Shown: positions 49,497 to 60,300 of the stretch, in pieces
Layout: each line of letters opens with the position of its first letter
Numbering within the stretch: position 1 is the first letter of the stretch
NCBI GenBank assembly: GCA_004431415.1
Contig: QPMI01000035.1
Location: forward strand, 124,001-188,000
Direction: 5' to 3'
DNA length: 64,000 nt
Source of the DNA: Cyanophora paradoxa
Lineage: Eukaryota; Glaucocystophyceae; Cyanophorales; Cyanophoraceae
Translations under genes and position numbers: made by a program
Notes under the pieces: generated by a model
What the model was told of the DNA's origin: nothing
Databases searched by the model: none
Seen by the model: only the letters and a program-made list of their open reading frames with translations

Positions 49497-52400
49497 AGGA
49501 CCTTCAGGTCCGCGAAGAGGAGGGGCCGCGAGGCGCCGCCCACGGCCGCCGGGTCCAGCCCCAGCGCCCGCAGCGCCGGCCCCCGCGCCGCCGGCACCCG
49601 CCCCGAGAGCACGAAGCGGGGGTACAGCGCGTCCCCGCATTCGTGGCCCTGCGAGGTGCCGGCCCCGGGCCTCCGGTACCAGACGTCCCACGGCTCCCGG
49701 CCCCCCGTCGGGGCGAGCGCGGGGGGGTACCGCCTCGCCAGCTCCGCCGCGATGGGCGCCAGCGCCCTGCGCGACCCCTAAGAAGAAGAGAGGGCGGCCC
49801 GCTTCGCGTCCGATCGGACCTCACGTGGGCCTCCGAGTCGGCGAAGAACAGGACCCAGAGGCCGGGGGGTACGTCCAGCGTGTGGGCGTGCCTGCGGAGG
49901 GCCGGGCCGCCTCAGCGGAGCTCAGAGCAGAAAAGAGGAGCGGAAAGCGAAGGGCGGCAGTTTAGAGGGAAAAGCTCAGAGATAAAGATAGAAAATAATA
50001 AAGAGGCACAGGGTTTTAGCTTAGTCCAAGATCTAGAGGGCTAGATCTAGATTCTCTCTCGAAGGGCGCACCGGTTGCCGCGGCCCCACTGGTGGTAGTG
50101 GGCCTCAGAAGCTTAGAAGAATGAGATAGAAGCTTAGAGATAAGGGTCTAAATAAACTGAAAGCTAGAGTGGAAAGTAAGAGGCACAGGACCGTAGCTTA
50201 GCAGCTCGAGCAGAAAACAGAAGCGGTCTTAGATCCCAGGGCCGCACCGGTTGCCGCGGCCCCACTGGTGGTAGTGCGCCTCGTCGCGCAGCGATCCGTG
50301 CATGCGCCCCTCGGGCGCCTCGAGCCTGCCCCCCGCGGAGGAGCCGGCGGCGCCCTCGCCGGCCTCCTGGCCCCGCGCCGCCATGTACTCCACCATCGCC
50401 CGCGGCTCCCGCCCCGCCTGCCCGCGAAGAGGCGACGTCAGGATAATAATAGAACACTATCATACGGAGGCGGCATAGTTCAAGGCATTGGGCATGGGCT
50501 TTAGCGTCGCCCGCGGCTCCCGCCCCGCCTGCCGTCGGCCGAGATCCGTCGCCCGGCTTCATTTGCCCGAGAAGGAAGCCGGCTAAGATTGCTAATCCCT
50601 TCAAGGCTCTAAGTCTATTAAGCCTTCTAAGGCCCCAAGTCCATCCAGCGCACCTCGGTCCAGATCCAGCTAAGGTTGTTAAGCCCTTTAAGGCTCAAAG
50701 TTTATCAAGCTTTGAAGGATCTTATCCCGGCGCACCTTGGTCCAGATCTCGGCGGAGGTGGCGTCGACCCAGGAGCGGTGCGTGGCGCCGTAGTCGGGGC
50801 GCAGGTTCCCCGAGTTCCCGGGCTCCCCGTCCGTCGGCACGTTGAAGACCCGCAGCGCCGCGTGCTGCCGAAAGAATCGGCTTAAGAGCTGGCTCGCGCC
50901 CGCAGCGCCGAGAAGCACGCTAGCTAGATCAAGCGAGGTCTTCCTTAGGAAGAGCTAGCAAGCGAAACGTTAAGAGCTTCAGCTAGCTCGCCTTTAGCTC
51001 AAACTCAAGCTCAAGCCAAGCCAAGCCAGCTTAAGCTGACGCTTGGCTAGAGTGAGCTGCCTGGCTCGAGAGCCGGATGCGAGCCGGCCGGGGCGGGGCA
51101 CCTTCCTGACGGCGTAGGCGAGCTGGGAGTCAAGCTAGGCCTTCCTTAGGAAGAACTAGCAACTAGACCTCAAGAAGCTAGAGCTTGAGCTCAAGCCAAG
51201 CGAAGCCAAGGCTGGACGCCAAGCCCAGCCAAGCCGGCGCACCTTCCGTACGGCGTAGGCGAGCTGGGAGTCCTCGGAGGTCTTCCACGTGTGCGGCTCC
51301 TCCCGGAACAGCACCTAGGGAGGGGGGGGGGGGGGGGGGGTCAGAGCGGTGGGCGGGGGAGGCTCGACAGAGCGGCTGATAAGCTCAAGAGCGCGGCCGA
51401 GATAGAGGCCGGGGTGGTGGGTCAGAGAGGGTGGGGGCGGTGGGGGGTGGGGTTGGGGGGCGGAAGAGAGAGGGGGGGGGGGGGGGGGGGGTCGGGGCGG
51501 CATCAGAGTGGCGGGCGAATTCGAAGCTCGAGAGCGAGAAGCGGGAGGGCGAAGCTCTAGAGAGAGGAGAAGGAGGAAGGGGGGGGGGGGGGGCGGAAAG
51601 GGAGAGGGGGGGGGAAGAAATCGCCTTCAGGAGTCGGGTCTCGAGGATGTGCATCGCGAACAGGTGGTCCAGCTCCACCGCCGCGTAGTACCCGTCCTGG
51701 AGAGAGGGGGGGTATGAGAAGAGGAAGACGGAAGGGGGGGGGGGGGACGGGGGTAGAAGGCGCGCCATGGTGTTGTACTCGTCGAGGCGGGAGCCGACGG
51801 TGCCGTTGATGGGTCGGAGCATGCGGCAGCCGCGGGAGCCGACGATACCCCTGCCCGGCGGCCGGTGAGGCGGCGCCGCGGATAGGAGGGGGGCCGAAGC
51901 ACCGGTACTCCTCCGTCCCGAGCATGTGGACGGCGTTCGCGAGGAAGTTGTACCCCAGGACGATGTCGTCGTCCACGAAGGCGACGTAGCGCGTGGGCGC
52001 CTGGAGCCCGAGCTGGAGCCGCCCGTAGTACCCCAGGTTCTCGTCGCTCGAGAAGAAGCGCACGCGCGCGTCGCGCTCCCGCGCCAGGCGCGCCTTCTCC
52101 GCGAAGACGGCGACGTGCGGGCTGCCGAGCGCTGCGCGGCCGCGGGGCGGGGCAGCGTCAGCGGCGCGCTTGCGGCGGCGGCGGCGGCGGCGGCGGAGGC
52201 GCGAGAGAGAGGCCGGGCGAAGGCGCGCCGTTGACCCACACGGCCCGCACGTCGGCGGTCTGGTTCAAGATGGCGTCGAGGACCTGCGGCGCGGGACGCG
52301 CGTCGGACGCGGCGGGCGGGCGCGCGGTGGGGGCTGCACCTCGTCGAAGACGTGCGCGCGCTGGAAGACGGTCAGCACGACCGTGACCGCGGGCTCGCAG

Positions 52401-52984
52401 GGCGCGTAGTCGCAGGGCCGCTGCGGGAGCGCCAGGACTTCGGGGAGGAAGAGGACGGGCGCCGGCTCCAGGAAGGCGCGGTACGCGTGCGAGAAGAAGT
52501 TCGGGTCCTCCACGTCCTCCGCGCCCGACACGGGCTGCAGCGTCGCCGTCGCGACGCGGGCGAGGCCGCCCTCCCACAGGATCGCGGCGGAGAAGAGGAA
52601 GGCCAGCAGCGCGCAGGAGCTCGATCCCGGCGGCGGCCGCCTGCGTGATCGTGCCGCCCGCCGCGCACGGTCGGCATCGCCGGACCGCTGCCTTGCTGGC
52701 ACTGCGGTCAGCGCAGTCCCTCGCGGATCGGGCGCCCCCGCTGTGCTCTCGAGACCTGCGCGAGCTGTGCTCAGGCCAAGGCCGAGTCGAGGAAGCGCTG
52801 GCGGGAGCGCGCGGGGGCCCGGGAAGGGACCTGCAATGAGAGGTCGTGCGCGCGACGCCAAGGCGTCCGCTGTTACGGCCGGATCGCCAGCTTCTACCCT
52901 GCGCCTCCGCCCGAGCGGCATCGCCAGTTCCCGGAATTGATCGTGTCGGTCGCTGTACCCGTCTGGCCAACACATGATACACAT
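49033..52984 (-). CDS. GT-A fold glycosyltransferase, multi-exon
   Basis: Exons read right to left. Exon A ends at 52340: a membrane anchor (SSCALLAFLFSAAILW), then VTVVLTVFQRAHVFDE. Others: about 52283-52220 (VLDAILNQTADVRAVWVNG); about 52131-51903 (FFSSDENLGYYGRLQLGL and VAFVDDDIVLG); 51850 to about 51766; 51696 to about 51620; 51314-51243 (HTWKTSEDSQLAYAVRK); 50864-50736 (NVPTDGEPGNSGNLRPDYGA); about 50424-50248; 49891-49825; 49777 to about 49504; and 49287-49033. The nucleotide-sugar binding DDD motif after the two strand motifs, followed by an ED motif, fits a family 2-like GT-A enzyme, anchored as a type II protein in the Golgi. The acceptor is unknown. The first Met and a few splice points are uncertain. 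Confidence 0.75.
49464..49495 (+). repeat. Run of 32 G inside a glycosyltransferase intron
   Basis: Homopolymer flanked by two copies of ggaccttcaggtcc, the second of which is the end of the adjacent exon. Similar runs of 19-20 G are at 51322 and 51472. Confidence 0.9.
50067..50106 (-). repeat. Intronic copy of a glycosyltransferase exon end
   Basis: Duplicates 50243-50282 (EAHYHQWGRGNR plus the donor site) nearly exactly, one intron downstream. Confidence 0.85.
50505..50531 (-). repeat. Intronic copy of a glycosyltransferase exon start
   Basis: cgcccgcggctcccgccccg plus cctgcc duplicates the acceptor site and first codons of the exon starting at about 50424. Confidence 0.8.
50654..50669 (-). 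repeat. Short intronic copy of exon end EIWTK
   Basis: ctcggtccagatccag with the donor gtgcgc resembles the 3' end of the exon at 50736 (cttggtccagatctcg). Confidence 0.55.
51102..51131 (-). repeat. Intronic copy of exon end DSQLAYAVRK
   Basis: 30 bases with one change duplicate 51243-51272 (the last ten codons of that exon), with a usable donor gtgccc directly after. Confidence 0.85.
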
Positions 52985-53105
52985 CGCGGTTTTCGGCGAG
53001 CTAAGGCCGCTTCAGGCGCCATTTTGCGAAGCCACTGAGGTGCTGCAGCGTTTCGGCTCAGAATTGGCTGGCCAGCGGCTCCGCACCAGCGCGATCTGAG
53101 CCGCG

Positions 53106-56043
53106 ATGGCCGCTCGCGCGCCTATCCGGCGTCCGGTCGCCGACGTGGCTGCCGTGAAGACCGTGGAGGAGGGCTGCGTGCTCCTGCAGGCCCACGTTGA
53201 GGATGGCTCGCTCTCCACCGAGCTCTACGCCCAGCTCCCGAACGTGCTGACGGCGATATTCGGCGTAGAGGGTCGTCGGTCCGTGCATGCTCTGCGCCTT
53301 CCGCGTCACGCTCTCACCGCCGGCCGCAGCGCCTGGGTCGACTCCGTCCTGCCGCGCAAGGCGAGCGCCCCGGGGCCGAACCAACTTGAATCGCGCCCGC
53401 TCAGACCGCCGCGCAGGACATGGATGCTCTGTACCGGTTCCTGAACGCTCAGGGCCCGCTCATGAACCTCGTCATGAACAACAAGGCCCGCCGGCCCTGC
53501 GCCCCGGCCGCCCCGGCCGCCCCGCCCGGCGCCAACCAACCCGCCGCTCGCAGGACGAGGATTCTTTCCGCTTCGAAGTTCCCATTAAGCACGTGCCGGT
53601 GCGCCCGCGGTCCCGCCGCGCCAGGAGCCGAAGCGTGCGCTTCCTCCGGCTCACGCCCCGCCCGCAGAACTGGATGGCAGTGGATGCGCAAGGTCGTCGC
53701 CGCGCAGATCCAGTGAGCCCGCGCGCGCGCCCCGCCGAACGCATCCCGCGGTTCGAATCCCGCGCAGGCAGTTCTACGGGTTCGCGCCCTTCACGACCAG
53801 CCATGTCTACGTCCTCCAGGACGCGAACGGGGCGCCCAACCCCGTGCTCATCCTGAGTGCGCGCGTACCCCCTTCCCGCCGCTTTCTTGCTCCGCTCACG
53901 GGTACCAGACATCCTGGAGTACTTCGTCTCCGCTCTTTGCGGGTACTGCCAGAATTCCCGTCCCCCCCTGGCCGCGGACCCGTCCCCCCCCTCAGGCGCC
54001 ATCGCCTCCCCCTCCTCCTCCTCCGGCGCCGGCCGCGGCGTCCCGGGGCCCTCCGCCCTCTCCCCGCGGCTGCACCTGTACCCCTCCGCATCCACCGCGC
54101 GGGCGCCGCCCCCCGCCCCCGTCGTCCGCCCCTACTTCCCCGTCCTCGCCTCGTACCTGCGCGCGGCGTACATGGGCGAGGAGGCGGCGGCGGCCGCCCC
54201 CGCCCCGGCGTCCGGAAAGGGCGCCCCTACCCCCACCCCGGCAAGGGGCGTGGGGGGGCTACAGCAGCTCCGCCAGGCGGCACTCGCGCGTGCCTTCACC
54301 CAGATCGCAGTCGAGCACTGGCTTTTGCAGGCGCGCCGAACCCCTTTCTGTCATCTGCTTCATCCATTCTTACTTGTTCCCGCAGAACCCGCCGCCGCCG
54401 GCCATAGCCGCTGCGACGCAGGCCGCCGCGGCCGCTGCAGCCGCAGCAAAGGCAAGCCTCGGCTCCGCCTTTGATCTCCGGCGCGCCGGCCTGACGCCCC
54501 CCGCAGGCAGCCGCCGGGGCCGCCGCGGCTGCCGGCGCGCCGGCCCCCCAGCCCGCCGCCCCCGCCGCCCCCGCCCTCGCAGAGGTCTGCCCCCCTTTTC
54601 CCACGCCGCCCGCACCCCCTCTTCTCTGACCCCGTGCCCAGGAACCGTACCTGCAGCCCACGCCCGAGCTCCTCGACGCCGTGCACGTACGTACCCCCTC
54701 TCTCGCATCGCCTGTACCCCGGACGAGCTTTCCCTTCCCCCCCTCACCCGACCCTCGACCGCCAGCTCTTCGTCCTACGCCTGCACGCGGGCGTGACGCT
54801 GCCGGCTCTGGCGGCCCCCGAGGGCCCCTCCGCCGCCCTCGCGGCAGAGCTCTCGGACCTGGTCAAGGTTCGCGGAGGCCGTACCCCCATTCCAAACTGG
54901 GAATCACGTACCCCCCCGCCCCGCGCAGGTACCCCTGCACGGCTTCCTCTCGGGGGCCATGTCCCGCTCGTCCTCTCAGACCGTCTTCCTCCGCGCCGTC
55001 GGTGCGATCCGCGTACCCGTACACCCTGCTGGTACCGTACCCCTGACCCTCTCCCCCCACCAACAGATATCTGGTGCAGCTACCTCGAGCCGTGGGCGGC
55101 CCCCGACGCCCTCGCCGAGTGCGCCGTACCCCCCCGAGTGTTCCCTCTACCCTTCACGCCCCGGGGGTACCGCAGCTGGATGTCAAAGAACCTGGAGCAG
55201 GCGCAACGGGGGGCGGCGTACCCCCCGCGGAAGGTCCCCCTCGATAACCCCGCAGCGGCCCTCCAATCCTTCGCCGTCTCCAACTTCGCCTTCTACGTAC
55301 CCCTCCTCGGGGCCTTCGTCGAGAAGGTCCGTTTTGGAGCACACCTCCCTCCCTCCCTCCCCGTCGGCAGCCCTTGCTTATCCCGTACCCCCAGGTGGCC
55401 GCGGTGGACTTTGCCGTACTGGGCCTGGCCTCGCTCCCCACCCACCCCATGTACCAGAAGCTCCTCCAGGTACCTCCCCTGCTCCCCTTCCCTCTTCTTC
55501 CGGGCGAACTCGAGCCCCCGCAGGTCCTCCGGGTCTTCGCATCCGACGGCGCCGGCGGGGCCGTGGGGCCCCTGGACGCTCTCTCGGCCCCGGACGCGCC
55601 GGCGCCCGCCGACCCCGCCGCCCGTCGTACCCGAGGCGAGCTTAATCCTTCTCCCCCGCCCCCCAAGTTTCCGCCCCTCTTAATCTTCCGCAGAACGGCT
55701 TCTGGCGGAGCTGCAGGCGGCGGGCCTGAAGGAGCACAGGCCGCTGCTGCAGGGGAGCGGCGCCGCCTGCGACGCGGCGCGCCGCCTCCTGCAGAACCTG
55801 AGGGCCCTCCGCGGCCAGGAGCTCGCATCGGCCGAGGCGGCGGCGGCCGCCGCCTCCGCCGCCTCCGCCGCGGGCGCACCTGGGAGCCCCTCGGCTTCTG
55901 CGGAGCGATCGCCTGCGCCCGGGTCGCCGCGGGGGGCGGGCCCGGGGGCGGCCCCGAGCCCCTCGTCGGGGGGTACGTCGAAGGGCATGTCTGGCCCCGG
56001 GTGGCCTATCCCAATCTCAGCCCTTCGAGCGGCAGTCCGATAG
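53106..56043 (+). CDS. SMPD4-like (neutral sphingomyelinase 3 family) protein
   Basis: Multi-exon. Exon 1, 53106-53264: VKTVEEGCVLLQAHVEDGSL then LPNVLTAIFG. Later exons: from 53417 DMDALYRFLNAQGPLMNLVM; from about 53560 DEDSFRFEVPIKHVP; QFYGFAPFTTSHVYVL; DILEYFVSALCGYC; ALARAFTQIAVEHWLLQ; LFVLRLHAGVTLPAL; WCSYLEPWAAPDAL; YRSWMSKNLEQA; SFAVSNFAFYVPLLGAFVEK; VAAVDFAVLGLASLP. The last exon ends in an Ala/Ser-rich tail with a TAG at 56041-56043. Order and spacing match the SMPD4 family: the GPMMxLV-like segment, the F-x-F-P-V strand, the W-x-S-Y-L-x-P-W core, and the N-L-x-x-Y-x-x-L-F-x-x-F-L helix. Animal SMPD4 is an ER/nuclear-envelope protein linked to sphingomyelin breakdown and nuclear pore assembly. 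The C-terminal membrane segment of that family is not seen, so the protein may be shorter. Confidence 0.75.
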
Positions 56044-57349
56044 CCCCATTTCTGGATCAGCAGTCTCTCTCCACGAGCAGATGCTGTGTATTCTTATTTC
56101 CGTCGTGTTCTCAGTAGCTATAGGGTTGTATCCGATACAGTAGTCTAGTAAGTAGTATTGGTGCAGCCCTCGTGCTGCTAGGGCCGATGTCGGCGTGTAG
56201 TTCGCGCCTCGGCCACCCCTATTCAGTTAATGCTCTACACCGAGCAAACTTGTACACTATCTATTTCTTCACTGCGGCTACTATATCATTCATTCTTTAT
56301 ATTTCACTACGACTTACAATACATACTCCGCTATTGCATGTACAGATTGCTTGCTCTATACTATTATTTGATTTCCTTGTACTATATCTTCATACACCCT
56401 GATCTTTTTATCTTTTTAAGATCACGAGGACGTGATCTCACGAAAAGGGGAGTTGTTGCAGTAGAGATTAGTACTCTGTACCAAGTACACCCCTAGTACT
56501 AGTACTTAGTACCCCTACCGGGGTACACCTGTACTCAGTCCTGTACCCAGTAACACTACCAGCTGCACCTGCACTGCAGCCCACTTGCCTAGCAAGCCAA
56601 CCCAGCCTACCACACATATGCATGGGCCATATGCATATTGATAATTGCGCTTTCGAACTCGTTGTTTTTTTGCAAAGAGCGGGACTCGCGATCAAACGGA
56701 ACTTTCGGTTAGCGATGGCTAAAAACCGTTGAACCAACGCTGCTCGCGATCGGGCCTTTTTCTTCTTCGATTTTGAAATTTTAGGAACCGCTCGGCTCCG
56801 CAATGCACTCGACTCGGCGAGAGGCTACTACTAGGCTAGCTACATGCAGCGCCGGCGACCGCTCAGCGGCCGCACTGCGGCTAAGCATGCGGAACTCGAG
56901 AAGCTTAAGCTCGTCGGCGGGCGCGCAGGCGCCTTCTCCCAGGGCTCCGGCCGGGTCCAGGCTGCCTCGCCAAGTCCGACGTCGACGGTCGATCGCGAAC
57001 TCGAGTCCGCCGCAGCCCCGCCGGGCCGACCCGGCCGCCCGTGACGTCGCCAGCTGCTGCTTGGGGCGTTGCCATACACTCACAGAGTCATCAGATGGAG
57101 ACGTGTTTAAGGCTGGAGGTATTGCGATTCATATCTGGGCCGCGCTGCAGCGCTAGCTGGCCCCTAGACAGTAGAGTCAGCAACAACGACAGTCACAGAG
57201 CTGTCTTAAGCTTGCCAGTGTCACGAACACCGAATTCGAACTATAGATAATAACAACACTAAACGACAGCCATATGCATGAATTATACAAATTGAAGGAT
57301 CAAAAGAAATGTGAATTGTGGACTTGAAATTTGCCACCGCGCTTCATGA
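56044..57349. other. Host intergenic DNA with a copy of the glycosyltransferase gene end
   Basis: 56841-56930 resembles 48970-49070, the last codons and 3' flank of the glycosyltransferase gene: both read gcagcgccggcg, ctcagcggccgc and gagctcgtcgg-like words in the same order. 56470-56530 has gtactagtact-type repeats. No complete gene was recognised; a 100-codon minus-strand frame at 56781-57083 contains the copied end (PADELKLLEF) and may be a decayed duplicate. Confidence 0.45.
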
Positions 57350-60300
57350 TCAAGAGGCTGGCAGAGCAGAAAGGGCGGCGGCCGTCTCCCGCGTCTTCGG
57401 GTGCGCCTCCCCGAGCCGCTCCCGCCGCACCGCCAGCGCCCGCTGCAGGGGGCACTCGCGATCGGCCCGCGGCGAGGCGCCCCGCGCCCCGCGCCGGCGC
57501 CGCGCACCTCGAAGTGGGCGCGGGCCTCGTGCGGGCGGCCGCGGGCGGCGGCGAGGGCGCCCATCGCGTGCAGCGTCTCCGCCGCGTCGGGGTGCTCGGG
57601 GCCCAGCGCCGCCTCTCGGACCGCCAGCGCCCCCTGCGCCGAATTCAGAGGGGATTTGGAGGGAGGAAAGAGGGACCAGGGCGCCTTGAGGAGGCGTTGG
57701 GCCTCGGCGTGCTCGCCCGCCCGCGCGAGCAGCTCCCCCAGTGACGTCGCGGAGGCTGCAGTGGCCTTGTGCTGCTCCCCGAGCTTCTCCCGCCGGATCC
57801 TCAGCGACCGCTGCGCTCATCTCAGTTAGCATCACTGATGATCAAAACGAAGAACGAACTGTGCACTATAGCACTAGCTATAGCACTGATATGCGCGTTG
57901 AGGAAGCACCTCAAAAAGCAGGCGTGCTGAGACGAGGTCCTCGTGTTTCATGTGCAGGCGCCCCATCGCATGGAGTGCTGTTGCTGTGTCGGGGTGCTCG
58001 GGGCCGATCGTCTTCTCCAAGATCGCGATGGACCGCTGCGCGAGAGGCCCAGCCCCGTCATGTTATAATTATTAGCCGCGCAGGCGCCACCAGCGCTCTC
58101 GTGATTGAGGAGGATCTGCTCCACGCACTTCGAGCATTGGCAGGGCCTTTTCATAATCACCCATCGCCTGGTGCAGTACCGCGAGCGCGTGGAGCGGCGC
58201 CGCCGTCCTGTGGTGCTCGGGGCCGAGCGCCTTCTCCGAGATCGCGAGGGACCGCTGCTCCGCAAACCCCGCCCCATTGCGTCATCAGCAGTCTCGTCGG
58301 GCCCTACGTCTCTCAAGCTCTTTCGCCAAAAGCAGAACCATTAATATTTCGACCGCGCACCTCGTACAGCGGTAGCGCCTTCGCGTACTCACCTGTATCT
58401 TGGAAAAGCCCTGCCAGCTGGTGGAGCGTCGCCGCTGTGCTGGGGTGCTCAGTGCCGAGCGCTTTCTCAGACATCTCAAGGGAAAGCTGCGCCGGAGGGC
58501 CGCCGCCCCGCCCTCAGTCAGCCATGCTGCCCCGACTCCGCCCGAACTCTCTTAAATTTAAAACTTGATTGAAGCCGTCAGCCATCTCTTCCCGACGCGG
58601 TCTATAGCTTCTTATATTTTGACAACTCTTAAAGTGAAGGATGCAGTGTGAACGTTTCTGCACCTCGTAAAGTGGCAGCGCCTCAACGTAATTGCCCATC
58701 GCCTGGTACAGCACTGCGAGTGTGTGGAGCGCCGCCGCCTTGCTGGGGTGCTCGGGTCCAAGCATTCTCTCGTACATCGCGAGGGACCGCTGCACCAGCC
58801 GCGAAAACCGCGCCCCATCCCGCCGTCAGCCGTCCCGCCCCGACCCCGCCCGCGCTCTCTCGATCGACTCTCTCTCTCTCGGCGAAACACATCCGCTGCG
58901 GCCCGCCGCGCACCTTGCAAAGTGGCAGAGCCTTTGCGTACTCACCCGTTGCTTGGTATAGCCCCGCGAGCTCGAAGAGCGTTGCAGCCGTGTCGAGGTG
59001 TTCTGAGTGGAGTGCCTTGTCCGAAATCGCAAGCGATAGCTGTAACAAAAGCCCCCGCCCCGTCACACAGTAAGCTATTACATATATATGCGCGCACCAA
59101 TCCCACCGCGTGTTCTTTAAATGAAATTAAAAATTGGCTCCGTTGCTAAAATGGCCCCGTTGCCGCATATCCGCTGCGGCCCGCCGCGCACCTCGTACAG
59201 CGGCAGAGCTTTCGCGTACTCGCCCACCGCCTGATATAGCTTTGCAAGTCTGTTGAGCATTGCGGCCGTGCTGGGATGCTCGAGACCTAGCGCCTTCTTC
59301 ACGGTGGCAAGGGCCCGCTGCAACAACCCCGGTCATCCTGACGTTAGCACCCTGCTGCTGCTCTGCCGTGGCCCTGCTGCAAATCCCAGAGCACCTCGCA
59401 CAGTGGAAGCGCCAGTGTGTACGCTCCCATTGCCTGGTGCAGCCCTGCAAGCATATAGAGCGATGTTGCCGTGTTGGGGTGCTCGGGGCCGAGTGCCTCC
59501 TCAGAGATTGCGAGGGACCGCTGCGCAGGAGGCCCCGGCAATTTCCTTGTCAGCCGCTCCACCTCAAACGCAAACCAGGCCCGCCCGTATTCTTTTATGT
59601 CTCTTACTATTTTATGACCAAATTCCCCAAATCAAGTCAGCCCGTGCCATTTTTAATTTGCTGATTGCAGATATCGATCCACCAGCTATAGCTATAAATC
59701 CTACTAGTGCTCCAGCCTACTGCGCACCTCGAACAGCGGCAGTGCTTTCTCGTACTGGCCCATCGACTGGAACAGCCCTGCAAGTTGGAGGAGTGCCGTC
59801 GCGGTGTTGGGATGCTTGAGTCCGAGCGTCTTTTCCGAGATTAACAGGGAGCGCTGCGCCGGAGGCCCCATGGTCATCGAATCTCGAGCTTGTTATCGAC
59901 TGCACCGCTACAATAATAATGCAGCTAGTGCTTATACTCTAGTGTTGATGAAGTTAAAGGGAATCGAGCGCAGACCTACTGCGCACCTCGTAGAGCGGCA
60001 GTGCCTTCTCGTACTGGCCCATCGCCTGGTACAGCCCTGCTAGCGAGCGGAGTGTCGCTGACATGTCGGGGTGCTCGGGTCCAAGCACTTTCTCGGAGAT
60101 TTCAAGGGAATGCTGCGCAGGAGACCCAGAGTCGTCCTTCCGTCAGCCGCCCTGCCTCGACCCTGCCCGAGCTACGGCTCTTGACACGGCGCACTTTGTG
60201 CATTGGCAGCGCCTTCTCGTACTTGCCCATCGTCTGGTACAGCACTGCAAGAGAGTGGAAGGTTGCCGCTGTTGCGGGATGCGTGAGGCCGAGCACTTTC

